Source: Endobugula sp965214375
Lineage (GTDB): Bacteria > Pseudomonadota > Gammaproteobacteria > Pseudomonadales > Cellvibrionaceae
NCBI GenBank assembly: GCA_965214375.1
Contig: OZ243947.1
Location: 2,418,001 to 2,482,000 of the forward strand
Direction of reading: 5' to 3'
Length of the DNA stretch: 64,000 nt
Below are positions 46,102 through 54,438 of this stretch, piece by piece (positions within the stretch are counted from its first letter, which is position 1; the number at the start of each line of letters is the position of its first letter). The notes beneath the pieces are model-generated. The model did not search any database, was not told where the DNA came from, and was given only the letters and a program-made list of their open reading frames with translations. The position numbers and the translations under genes were made by a program.

Positions 46102-46801
46102 GATTATTTATCAAGATAATGATTTAGTGGCTATTCATAAGCCGTCGGGTTTATTGGTGCATCGAAGCCATATTGATCCCCATGATAATAAAAATGCCAT
46201 GCATCTTTTGCGTGATCAGCTAGGGCAATGGGTCTACCCCGTGCATCGCCTTGATAAGCCGACGTCGGGAGTATTGTTATTTGCGTTGAGTGCAGAGATT
46301 GCTCGTTCCATGTGTGAACAATTTGAGGCGGGGGAGGTTAATAAAATATATCAGGCAGTTGTTAGAGGTTATCTATTTGAGTCTTGTGTTATTGATCACC
46401 CGTTAAAATCCATTGCCGATTTTAAACAACATAAAAAGACACTCTCCCAAGTAGAAGCAAAAGAATCTATTACAGAATTTCGTTGTCTCGCTAAAATGGA
46501 ATTGCCCGTTTGTATTGATAAATATCCTACATCACGCTATTCATTGGTTGAACTTAATCCAAAAACGGGAAGAAAGCATCAATTGCGCAGACATATGAAA
46601 CACATTAGTCATCCTATTATTGGTGATCCAAAATATGGTAAAAGTAAACATAATAACTTCTTTGTACAGATGTTTGCTTGTCGGCGTTTGTTGCTGGCAG
46701 CAACAGATTTGGAATTTGTTCACCCAGTAAATCTCACAAATATCGCTATTCATTGCCCATTGCAAGATGATTTTAAGAGTGTGAGCACGTATTTTTCTTA
46801 A
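46091..46801 (+). CDS. truC: tRNA pseudouridine(65) synthase TruC-like
   Basis: RluA-family pseudouridine synthase. LEIIYQDNDLVAIHKPSG, catalytic Asp in HRLDKPTSGVLLF, and NPKTGRKHQLRRHMKHI then PIIGDPKYGKSKHN. No S4 domain and about 236 aa, as in E. coli TruC, which modifies U65 of tRNAIle and tRNAAsp. TTG start 46091 lies inside the end of yfcH; no better start is seen. Confidence 0.88.
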   Translation: MTLEIIYQDNDLVAIHKPSGLLVHRSHIDPHDNKNAMHLLRDQLGQWVYPVHRLDKPTSGVLLFALSAEIARSMCEQFEAGEVNKIYQAVVRGYLFESCVIDHPLKSIADFKQHKKTLSQVEAKESITEFRCLAKMELPVCIDKYPTSRYSLVELNPKTGRKHQLRRHMKHISHPIIGDPKYGKSKHNNFFVQMFACRRLLLAATDLEFVHPVNLTNIAIHCPLQDDFKSVSTYFS

Positions 46802-46881
46802 TTTTTATAGTATTACTTGGTTATTCGGTTTGCGTTTTTTATCGGGTTCAAAAATCAGTGCTTGGATATCATAAACGTAAA

Positions 46882-46919
46882 AACAGGAAGAGAGAGATTC
46901 TCTTCCTGTTGGTTTTTTT
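46882..46919 (+). terminator. Intrinsic terminator after truC
   Basis: Perfect 12-bp stem AACAGGAAGAGA (46882-46893) with TCTCTTCCTGTT (46899-46910), 5-base loop, then GG and seven T's. Ends the five-gene plus-strand run from 43612. Confidence 0.85.
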
Positions 46920-47289
46920 AACAAGCAACCGCTTGAACATACCACGGCCATGAGGCTTTTAACGCCGCGTAGGTGGGAAAGCCATAAGTAGCGGCTGCTC
47001 TTGCAGGGTTGTTCGCGTATTGGGTTTCAATAATCACAGTGTATGCGTAAAATACAGTGGCGCCTACAATGGATAATAGCAGTGCCGCACCACCCACAAT
47101 TAATGCGATTACCCATGCGGGTAGCAAAGCAAGAACAGCGACGGCAGAAAAAGTAATAATGCTGGCACCACCAATAATGTTGACCTGAAATAGGTTGACG
47201 GGTGTCTGCATTATGAATGCTTGTTCATTAGTGTCTTCGTGATTGTCTTGAGTCAATTCTTTTTGTATGTCTTCGGTCTCTGTTAACAT
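46918..47289 (-). CDS. Hypothetical membrane protein
   Basis: 123 aa; acidic N-terminus (TETEDIQKELTQDNHEDT), two long hydrophobic segments (residues ~38-62 and ~60-88, Val/Ala/Leu-rich), then a C-terminal end rich in Ala, Trp and Tyr. Not recognised. Its stop lies next to the truC terminator; ATG 47289 is preceded by AGGAC at fair spacing. Confidence 0.55.
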   Translation of the reverse strand: MLTETEDIQKELTQDNHEDTNEQAFIMQTPVNLFQVNIIGGASIITFSAVAVLALLPAWVIALIVGGAALLLSIVGATVFYAYTVIIETQYANNPARAAATYGFPTYAALKASWPWYVQAVAC

Positions 47290-47644
47290 GGTCTTGTCCT
47301 CTATAAAATATTATGTCTAATACAGTATTTTTAAGTTTCTTGTTCACCAACAGGATTATCCTCCTGATTTTTCCTGACTGCTCACTAACAATAATGACGC
47401 ACGATGACGTTTTTGCATGAGCTAGTGACCAGCAATGGTGTTGTAAAAATAGTAAAGTGTGAGAGATTCTTTTAAGAAAAGAGCAGCATCCCTGTGTTTC
47501 CCAATACGTCATTCCTGATAGCTGGAATATTTGGATGTGTCGAGAGTAAATTTTGCTAAGGTGCTTGTCAATGAGAACAAGTTAACTGCATCACAAACAA
47601 TCAATTAAAAATCTTTTGTGATGAGTCAGACGACAAAAAATTAT
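47290..47644. other. Intergenic region of 355 bases
   Basis: No gene, tRNA or repeat recognised. It should contain the promoter of the hypothetical membrane gene and the terminator region of the aminotransferase, but neither is clear by eye. Confidence 0.5.
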
Positions 47645-48922
47645 TTATTGTTGGAGAACTTTTCTTACAGAAGCCAGTTTGACACACGTAACAAATATTT
47701 CCATTGCTTGATCAACCTCTTCCAATGAAGGAACCGAAGGTGCAATACGGATATTGCTGTCATTGGGATCTTTGCCATAGGGAAAAGTGGCTCCGGCAGG
47801 CGTTAATTTAACCCCCGCTCCAGCGGCCAGTTGTACGATTGTTTGTGCAAGGCCGGGTTGAGTATCAAAAGAAATAAAATAACCCCCAGCCACACTTTGC
47901 CATTGACCCATATCATTATCGCCGAATGCATTCTCTAGCTGTTGTAGTACGCAATCAAAGCGTGGTTTTAAAATCGCGGCGTGTTTTTCCATATGTTGTA
48001 ACAGTACGTCATAATCCGGTATTAATTTCATATGCCGTAGTTGATTCACTTTGTCAGGCCCTATGGTTAGTACGCCCAACGTCTCTTTAATAGCTTGAAT
48101 GTTGTCGGAAGATGAAGCGATAAAAGCAATGCCCGATCCTGCATGGGTAATTTTTGATGTGGAGGTAAATTGCACAACAGAATTTTCTGTCGCATATTGA
48201 CGGCAGGCTTCCATGATATTTGCCAGCGGTTGGAACTCATTAAGATAGTGTACTGAATAGGCGTTATCCCAGAATACGGTAAAACCTGTTCCTGCGATTG
48301 TCCCCAATTTTGCAATACGCTCAACGGTGTCATCGCTGTAAATAATGCCTGTTGGATTGGAATACTTAGGGACACACCACATGCCTTTAATCGCGCTATC
48401 CTGTTTGACCATTTGCTCAATGGTATCCATACAGGGTCCAGTAGCGGTCATGGGTACGGTAATCATTTCAATGCCGAGTTTTTCGCAGACGGTGTAATGG
48501 CGATCATAACCTGGAACCGGACAGATAAACTTAATGGCATCCGTTGATTCTTTCCATGCACTACCTTTACCCTGTAAGCCAAACTCTTTGGCTGTTAGCA
48601 TGGCATAAAACATGAGTGTCAGACTACTGTTACCTTGAGCAAGAACACCTGACATAGAAACACCTAGCATATCAGCGCCCAACTGGCGGGCTTCTTTGAT
48701 CCCTTCAAGGCCGCCGTAATTGCGTACATCCACGCCCTCTGCTGTTAAGTAATTACCGCTTAAAATACCATCAAGTGTATTAGAAAGAGTGAGTTGTTCG
48801 CTAGAAGGTTTACCCCGGGTTAGATCCAGTGAAATAGCCTGTTCGCAGTAGACGTTGTATTGATTGGATAATTCGGCTTCCCATTGTTGAAGCTCTTCGT
48901 TAGAAGCGTGTTGCAGATTCAA
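47645..48922 (-). CDS. Aminotransferase class I, aspartate aminotransferase class Ic-like
   Basis: PLP-dependent aminotransferase of 425 aa. N-terminal SLDLTRGKPSSEQL, NYGGLEGIKEARQL, KYSNPTGIIYSD (Asn for PLP O3'), and the Schiff-base Lys in FTSTSKITHAGSGIAF. The sequence fits the AspB/AspT group of bacterial aspartate aminotransferases (class Ic, MocR-like), known from Pseudomonas and Corynebacterium. Substrate inferred. Divergent from pyk. Confidence 0.87.
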   Translation of the reverse strand: MNLQHASNEELQQWEAELSNQYNVYCEQAISLDLTRGKPSSEQLTLSNTLDGILSGNYLTAEGVDVRNYGGLEGIKEARQLGADMLGVSMSGVLAQGNSSLTLMFYAMLTAKEFGLQGKGSAWKESTDAIKFICPVPGYDRHYTVCEKLGIEMITVPMTATGPCMDTIEQMVKQDSAIKGMWCVPKYSNPTGIIYSDDTVERIAKLGTIAGTGFTVFWDNAYSVHYLNEFQPLANIMEACRQYATENSVVQFTSTSKITHAGSGIAFIASSSDNIQAIKETLGVLTIGPDKVNQLRHMKLIPDYDVLLQHMEKHAAILKPRFDCVLQQLENAFGDNDMGQWQSVAGGYFISFDTQPGLAQTIVQLAAGAGVKLTPAGATFPYGKDPNDSNIRIAPSVPSLEEVDQAMEIFVTCVKLASVRKVLQQ

Positions 48923-49044
48923 GTGTGACCCTCTAATTGTCCGGCAAAAAATGAAAGCGCAATTATAGAGGTTTTTAAATGAAAAATAACCCTTTGGGAG
49001 GATAAATACAGTGCTTTAATGTAGACTACACTTCATAGGTGTCC

Positions 49045-49073
49045 TTAGCATTGTCATAGACATTGTTTATACT
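49045..49073 (+). promoter_or_regulatory. Sigma-70-type promoter candidate for pyk
   Basis: TTAGCA (49045-49050), 17-base spacer, TATACT (49068-49073), 37 bases before the pyk ATG. The -10 matches 5 of 6 and the -35 matches 4 of 6. Confidence 0.5.
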
Positions 49074-49110
49074 GTTCAATATCATTTTTATTCAGTGAGA
49101 GATCGTATTT

Positions 49111-50553
49111 ATGCAAAGGCGTACCAAAATTGTCGCAACGTTAGGCCCGTCAACAGACGAGGTAAATGTGCTTGAAGAATTAATCATTGCTGGCGTTAAT
49201 GTCGTGCGTATGAACTTTTCTCATGGTGCTGCCGAAGATCACAAGATGCGTGCAGAAAAAGTGCGTTCACTGGCACAAAAACATCATCGGCATGTGGCGG
49301 TACTGGGTGATTTGCAAGGTCCCAAAATTCGTATTTCTCGTTTTGCAAATGGTCCTGTTGCACTGTCGGTAGGTGATGATTTTATTCTTGATGGTGATAT
49401 GGGCAAAGAAGAAGGCCACCAAAAAGCCGTTGGCATTGATTATAAAAATTTGCCGCAGGATTGCTCTGTCGGTGATGTGCTGTTGTTGGATGATGGCCGA
49501 ATTGTACTGAAAGTAACAGTAATTGAAGGTAATAAGCTTCACTGCCGTGTGCAGGTTGCCGGTATTTTGTCGAATAATAAAGGCATCAATTTGCAGGGTG
49601 GTGGTTTGTCTGCGCCAGCACTGACTGAAAAAGATATGCGTGATATTCAATTGGCGGCTGACATCGATGTGGATTATTTAGCGGTGTCTTTTCCACGGAC
49701 TGCAGAAGATATTATTCAGGCGCGTCGTTTTTTGGCGGATGCCGGTGGCAATGCAGGTATTGTGGCAAAGATTGAGCGTGCCGAAGTCGTTGCCAGTGAT
49801 GAAAATCTGGATTCGATGATTCGCGCATCCGATGCCGTGATGGTGGCTCGTGGTGATTTGGGTGTTGAAATTGGAGATGCTGAATTAGTCGTTGTCCAGA
49901 AAAAGATTATTACTCGAGCGCGCAGCCTGAATAAGTGTGTCATTACGGCTACGCAAATGATGGAGTCTATGATTAACAGTCCATTACCGACTCGAGCTGA
50001 AGTGTTCGATGTGGCGAATGCTGTGCTGGACGGTACCGATGCCGTTATGTTATCTGGTGAAACCGCTGCTGGTCAGTTTCCGGTGGAAACTGTTAAAGCC
50101 ATGATTCGTGCGATTGGCGGTGCTGAGATTGATCCCAGTGTGCGTCATTCTACACACCGTCTGGACAAGCAATTTAAAGCAATTGATGAATCCATTGGTT
50201 TGGCAGCAATGTACACGGCCAACCATCTCGAGGGAGTAAAAGCCATTGTGGCGTTTACCGAATCGGGTTCCACCACCTTGTTAATGTCCAGAATTAACTC
50301 GTTTTTACCGATTTATGCGTTTTCTCGTGTGCCCAAAACACAGGCAAGAGTCGAACTGTTTTTGGGGGTAGAGTCTATTCCCTTTGACAGTCATGATGTG
50401 ACTTCGCATGCAACCAACTTGAGAGCGATCGATGAGCTGAAGCAGCGCGGTGTCGTAGACGATGGTGATTTAGTGATTATTACCAAAGGTGACCACGATA
50501 ACTTGCAAGGTGGCACCAATGGTTTAAAAGTATTACGCGTAGGGGCGGGATAA
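49111..50553 (+). CDS. pyk: Pyruvate kinase
   Basis: Final glycolytic step, PEP + ADP to pyruvate + ATP. N-terminal RRTKIVATLGPSTDE and MNFSHGAAEDH, catalytic Lys in GIVAKIERAEVV, DAVMVARGDLGVEIG, and the C-terminal allosteric domain. 480 aa, the size of E. coli PykA (type II). Its pyruvate product links to the OAD and lactate genes in the window. Confidence 0.95.
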   Translation: MQRRTKIVATLGPSTDEVNVLEELIIAGVNVVRMNFSHGAAEDHKMRAEKVRSLAQKHHRHVAVLGDLQGPKIRISRFANGPVALSVGDDFILDGDMGKEEGHQKAVGIDYKNLPQDCSVGDVLLLDDGRIVLKVTVIEGNKLHCRVQVAGILSNNKGINLQGGGLSAPALTEKDMRDIQLAADIDVDYLAVSFPRTAEDIIQARRFLADAGGNAGIVAKIERAEVVASDENLDSMIRASDAVMVARGDLGVEIGDAELVVVQKKIITRARSLNKCVITATQMMESMINSPLPTRAEVFDVANAVLDGTDAVMLSGETAAGQFPVETVKAMIRAIGGAEIDPSVRHSTHRLDKQFKAIDESIGLAAMYTANHLEGVKAIVAFTESGSTTLLMSRINSFLPIYAFSRVPKTQARVELFLGVESIPFDSHDVTSHATNLRAIDELKQRGVVDDGDLVIITKGDHDNLQGGTNGLKVLRVGAG

Positions 50554-50559
50554 ATAATC

Positions 50560-50591
50560 TTGAAGAGCTACTTAATCCAGTAGCTCTTCAA
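50560..50591. terminator. Hairpin between convergent pyk and HDOD genes
   Basis: Perfect 13-bp inverted repeat TTGAAGAGCTACT (50560-50572) and AGTAGCTCTTCAA (50579-50591), loop of 6. It overlaps the last codons of the minus-strand HDOD gene. It could end transcription in both directions, but there is no clean T-tract. Confidence 0.55.
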
Positions 50592-51405
50592 TGCCTTCAT
50601 CTATGATGGTTAATTCATCAATGTCCTTAATCAGGCTCACCATATCCATTCCCAATGCCTTGGCCATGTCAGTTGGGAAGTTACCCACCAGAGTTTCCTG
50701 ATCGTCCTCTTTGTATTCATACAGGTATCTGGCAATCGATAAAACCCCTGCTAGGGTCTTGAGTTCTTCCCCGTCTTCTGTTGCTACCACCGGGTTTAAT
50801 TGGTGACGAATACCTTCAACAATATCCTCTGGAAATTTCCAGCGGCAGGCGAGTTTTGCACCTGCTTCTGCGAAGTTAAATCCTAGACGGCACTCTTCCA
50901 TTTCGACACGATTTGCACCTTTGGCAACGACCTCATCAATCGCTTGTGCCTCCTCGTGTACCAAAATATGGGTTAATAAACCGCCAATGTCATGAATCAT
51001 GCCGCAGGTAAAGGCAATTTCAACATCAATATCGGGTGCATGTCGTGCAACCCATTTGCTAATGCTACCAACGGTAAAACTCTTCATCCAAAAACCGCGA
51101 ATATCAAAACCTTCTGGTGTAGGAAAAGAGCTGGTCAGTCCTGAAGCCAGAACCATGGTACGTATTGCATTGAAGCCCAGTAGTACCACGGCATCTTTGA
51201 CCGAACCTACATTACGATGCCCACCATATCTGGACGAGTTGGCCATACGCAATACTTTAGCGGTCATTGCCTGATCTTTACTGAGCTTCTCTGCAATTGT
51301 ATCGCTGTTAACATTCTCATCACCAAAGCTTTGGATAAGCTCTTGAACCACTTTGGGGATATTTGGCATATTTTGTGCGTTGGAAATTAGATGATTCAAA
51401 TCCAC
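50572..51405 (-). CDS. HDOD-domain protein
   Basis: A 277-aa regulator-like protein with an HDOD domain (NMPNIPKVVQELIQSFGDE, LSKDQAMTAKVLRMANSS, DAVVLLGFNAIRTMVLASG, TCGMIHDIGGLLTHIL). HDOD is a degenerate HD superfamily domain, not catalytic in most cases, common in signalling of c-di-GMP and chemotaxis. No other domain is visible. Confidence 0.88.
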   Translation of the reverse strand: MDLNHLISNAQNMPNIPKVVQELIQSFGDENVNSDTIAEKLSKDQAMTAKVLRMANSSRYGGHRNVGSVKDAVVLLGFNAIRTMVLASGLTSSFPTPEGFDIRGFWMKSFTVGSISKWVARHAPDIDVEIAFTCGMIHDIGGLLTHILVHEEAQAIDEVVAKGANRVEMEECRLGFNFAEAGAKLACRWKFPEDIVEGIRHQLNPVVATEDGEELKTLAGVLSIARYLYEYKEDDQETLVGNFPTDMAKALGMDMVSLIKDIDELTIIDEGIEELLD

Positions 51406-51500
51406 GAAAAGACCCTCAAATACTTATGACTGGATGTCTTTTTAGCATAGTTCAATCTTATCGATGCGCTAATACAAAACGCACAATTGCTAGAGATTTT

Positions 51501-52838
51501 TTATGGGAACAAATGTGCATTAAACCATAAGTGGCAAATAATACTGGCGATATATCCCAGTGCAATAACGGGTGTCCATTTCAGATGTCCGAAGAAAGTG
51601 TACTTGCCTGATGCTTGTCCCATCAGAGCAACACCAGCAGCGGAGCCTATCGACAACAGGCTGCCGCCGACTCCTGCGGTTAGTGTCACTAGCAGCCATT
51701 GTCCAAGCTCCATATCAGGCAACATCGTTAATACAGCAAACATAACCGGGATGTTGTCGACAATGGCCGACAGAATACCAACGGCAACATTGGCGTACAG
51801 AGGATTCCATTGGGTATACATCAGTTCTGAAGCCAGACCTAAATAACCCAAAAAGCCTAAGCCTCCCACACTCATTACCACACCGTAAAAGAACATTAAA
51901 GTATCCCATTCAGCGCGTTGCACATGTCCGAATACATCAAAAGGCCTAATATGATCTAACTCTAAGAGTTTTTCAGGGTTATTCGCATAACGATAACGTT
52001 TATTATTCAGAGAACGCGGTAGAGTGCGTTTCAGGTAGTAGCCAAAGAACTGTAGATAAGCCAAGCCCAGCATCATGCCAAAGACAGGGGGTAGGTGTAA
52101 TACGCTATGGCAGGTAATGGCGGTTGCCACGGTTGCTAAAAATAATACGGTAATGCGCTTGGTGCCGCGTTTGAGTTCTACCGCTTTATCGCTCGATTGA
52201 GGATTTCCTTCTTTAATGAAAAACTGCATGATGAAGGCGGGGATAATAAAATTAACCACCGAGGGTAAAAACAACGCAAAGAATTGTTCAAATTGTACAA
52301 TGCCTTTTTGCCAGACCATCAGTGTCGTGATATCCCCAAATGGGCTGAAAGCACCGCCTGCATTAGCGGCAACAACAATATTGACACAACCAATGCTTAT
52401 AAAGTGGGTGTTGTTTCCCGCAACCGCAAGAATAACGGCACACATCACCAGTGCAGTGGTTAGGTTGTCCGCAATGGGTGAGATAAAAAAGGCCAGAATA
52501 CCGGTGACCCATAATAGTTGCTTAAAATTCAAGCCTTTGGCGACCAGCCAAACCCGTAACCAGTCAAATAGGCGGCGTTCTTCCAGTGCTGAGATATACG
52601 TCATAGCGACTAAAAGGAATAATAGTAATTCAGCGTATTCCAGCAAGTTATGGCGTAGAGCATCTTCCACAACATGGGTATCGCCCTCGTAGGCAATAGC
52701 GATGAGTATCCAGATAATACCGGCAGAGAGCAACACAGGTTTTGATTTGCGTAGTTGTAAGTACTCCTCGCCAATGACTAATATATAAGCCAGTGCGAAT
52801 ACGATCAGGCAAATATAACCTGTAATAGACTCTGTCAT
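51501..52838 (-). CDS. nhaD: Na+/H+ antiporter NhaD
   Basis: Twelve or so TM helices in 445 aa. Family signatures include ISPIADNLTTALVMCAV and AFSPFGDITTLMVWQ (both with conserved polar residues in the transport path), and SAIVDNIPVMFAVLTM. NhaD belongs to the ion transporter superfamily and occurs widely in marine bacteria and halophiles. Confidence 0.92.
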   Translation of the reverse strand: MTESITGYICLIVFALAYILVIGEEYLQLRKSKPVLLSAGIIWILIAIAYEGDTHVVEDALRHNLLEYAELLLFLLVAMTYISALEERRLFDWLRVWLVAKGLNFKQLLWVTGILAFFISPIADNLTTALVMCAVILAVAGNNTHFISIGCVNIVVAANAGGAFSPFGDITTLMVWQKGIVQFEQFFALFLPSVVNFIIPAFIMQFFIKEGNPQSSDKAVELKRGTKRITVLFLATVATAITCHSVLHLPPVFGMMLGLAYLQFFGYYLKRTLPRSLNNKRYRYANNPEKLLELDHIRPFDVFGHVQRAEWDTLMFFYGVVMSVGGLGFLGYLGLASELMYTQWNPLYANVAVGILSAIVDNIPVMFAVLTMLPDMELGQWLLVTLTAGVGGSLLSIGSAAGVALMGQASGKYTFFGHLKWTPVIALGYIASIICHLWFNAHLFP

Positions 52839-52926
52839 GAGTCACCTCTATTGCTTGAGTGGGTTGTCGGCACGTATTATAAGTTATTTTTAGCGCCTTT
52901 TATGGTAACAATTTGTCCACTTTTTA

Positions 52927-54183
52927 GTGCTTGATGTAGCGTGCGTTTTACTTCTGGCCAGTTTGCGCTTTAGTTCTGGACGCTATTTATTGGGGTTTAA
53001 AGGGTACTGGGGAGTAGGTGTGTTTCGAGAATATGCATCTATGACGGGGTTTCGTAATAACGGTCTACGTGATTTGGATATTAGTCCTCTGGCAACACTG
53101 AGTGATACCGAATACGACCAGTTAATGCCACAGCAATGGCCCTTGAAGACGGTTGATGCCAAGACCACTCAAAAACGGTTTTTCGCAGAGGGACGGTTTT
53201 ATACCGCCACAGGTAAAGCCAATATTGTACCAGTGAACTATCGTGTGCCAATGGCAAACACCAGTCCCGATTTTCCTTTGGTGCTAAATACAGGGCGTAT
53301 TAGAGACCATTGGCATACCATGACGCGCACAGGATTGGTTTCCAGATTGAGCGCCCACAAGCCTGAACCTTATGTAATCGTTCATCCACAAGATGCTCGC
53401 TGTTTTCAACTGGCGGAGAGTAATATTGCCGAGTTGTACAATCATCGAGGTAGAGCCAAAGCAAGAGTGAATATTAGCCCTCAGTTAAAGCCAGGCCAGT
53501 GTTTTATGCCTATGCACTGGACAGCAGTGAATTCGAGTGAGGGGCGTGTAGGCCCGTTAATTGCGCCCAATATTGATCCGCTTTCCGGCCAGCCCGAATT
53601 GAAATGCACTCCTATTGCAATTAAGCCGTGGCACTATTGTCATGAAGCGTTGGTCATTGCTCGTGAACCGTTGCCGATTCAGGATATCGATTACTGGAGC
53701 CAACGTAAAATTGATGGCGGTTATCTGTATTATTTAGCAGTGGGTCACGATTCTCTTTCTTTGGTCGATACGATAAAGCAATGGGCGCCTTTTACTGCAC
53801 AGGGTAACGTCCTTACTTTCGACAGTCCTGCCACCGATAGCTATCGTGCAGCAAAAGTGAATAATAACGATTTGCTTGCGGCTTATATTGTTGCTCCCAC
53901 GGTTAATAGCCATCATTTTGCGTGGCTGGATGGGCTGTTCCAACAACCGTTGGATAGTGAGGTTCAGCGATCTAGCCTCAGTGGAGAGGCAACCGCGGCA
54001 TTACTAATAGGTAAGCAAATATGCGCGTGCAAGCAGGTGGGGGAGTAGACGATTAAAGACGCCATACAAACTCAGAATTGTAAAACAGTAGAAGCAATTG
54101 GTATGACAACGCAGGTGGGTACGGGTTGTGGTTCGTGTATTCCCGAAATTAAGCGACTGTTGGCAGGTGATGTAACCACATAA
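52927..54183 (+). pseudogene. nasA: 3' half of a nasA assimilatory nitrate reductase gene, truncated and with an amber codon
   Basis: From about 53013 the frame matches the middle of NasA (FREYASMTGFRNNGLRDLDI, then LVLNTGRIRDHWHTMTRTG, VIVHPQDARCFQL and MPMHWT of the molybdopterin-dinucleotide binding region). The catalytic 5' half, with its Fe-S site and Mo-ligand regions, is absent: nhaD lies immediately upstream. After ICACKQVGE a TAG at 54046-54048 cuts the frame, which continues TIKDAIQTQNCKTVEAIG and VGTGCGSCIPEIKRLL, the terminal BFD-like [2Fe-2S] domain, to TAA 54181-54183. No nir or nas genes are nearby. The first 28 or so codons are not clearly NasA. Confidence 0.9.
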
Positions 54184-54188
54184 CGTAT

Positions 54189-54275
54189 TGGTGCCCAGGA
54201 GAGGACTTGAACCTCCACGGCCTTGCGGCCACTAGCACCTGAAGCTAGCGTGTCTACCAATTTCACCACCTGGGC
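54189..54275 (-). tRNA. tRNA-Leu (anticodon CAG)
   Basis: Minus strand, 87 nt with encoded CCA. Acceptor GCCCAGG pairs with CCTGGGC, D-arm GGTAGACACGC, anticodon loop TTCAGGT, long variable arm (TGGCCGCAAGGCCG) and T-arm GTTCAAGTC. The arms resemble E. coli tRNALeu(CAG). It is downstream of tRNAMet on the same strand. Confidence 0.95.
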
Positions 54276-54279
54276 AAAG

Positions 54280-54356
54280 TGGTAGCTACGACTGGACTTG
54301 AACCAGTGACCCCAGCATTATGAATGCTGTGCTCTAACCAGCTGAGCTACGTAGCC
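54280..54356 (-). tRNA. tRNA-Met (elongator, anticodon CAT)
   Basis: 77 nt with CCA. Anticodon loop TTCATAA gives CAT; acceptor GGCTACG pairs with CGTAGCT with a G-T at the end. The sequence resembles E. coli metT; a U-G first pair and lack of the initiator GGG/CCC stem indicate elongator. Followed 4 bases later by tRNALeu, one transcript. Confidence 0.94.
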
Positions 54357-54369
54357 ATTGAGGGCGCGT

Positions 54370-54398
54370 ATTATCCTGACAGCTTATAATACTGTCAA
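54370..54398 (-). promoter_or_regulatory. Strong sigma-70 promoter of the tRNA-Met/Leu operon
   Basis: Minus strand: TTGACA (complement of 54393-54398), 17-base spacer, GATAAT (complement of 54370-54375), then the GC-rich discriminator ACGCGCCC typical of stringently controlled stable RNA promoters. It lies 13 bases before the tRNAMet 5' end. Confidence 0.8.
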
Positions 54399-54438
54399 GG
54401 CTTATAGCCGATATGGTTCATACTTTTTATGGGCAGGC

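Noticed and set aside
7829..54183. Stop-codon reassignment of TAA and TAG in this organism
   Set aside because: Conserved genes end at TAA or TAG at the expected lengths (rodA, mltB, rlpA, dacA, lipA), the lost residues differ between sites, and the interruptions are limited to accessory genes. No suppressor tRNA is in the window.
54072..54269. Minus-strand 65-codon frame over tRNALeu
   Set aside because: It translates the tRNA gene itself.
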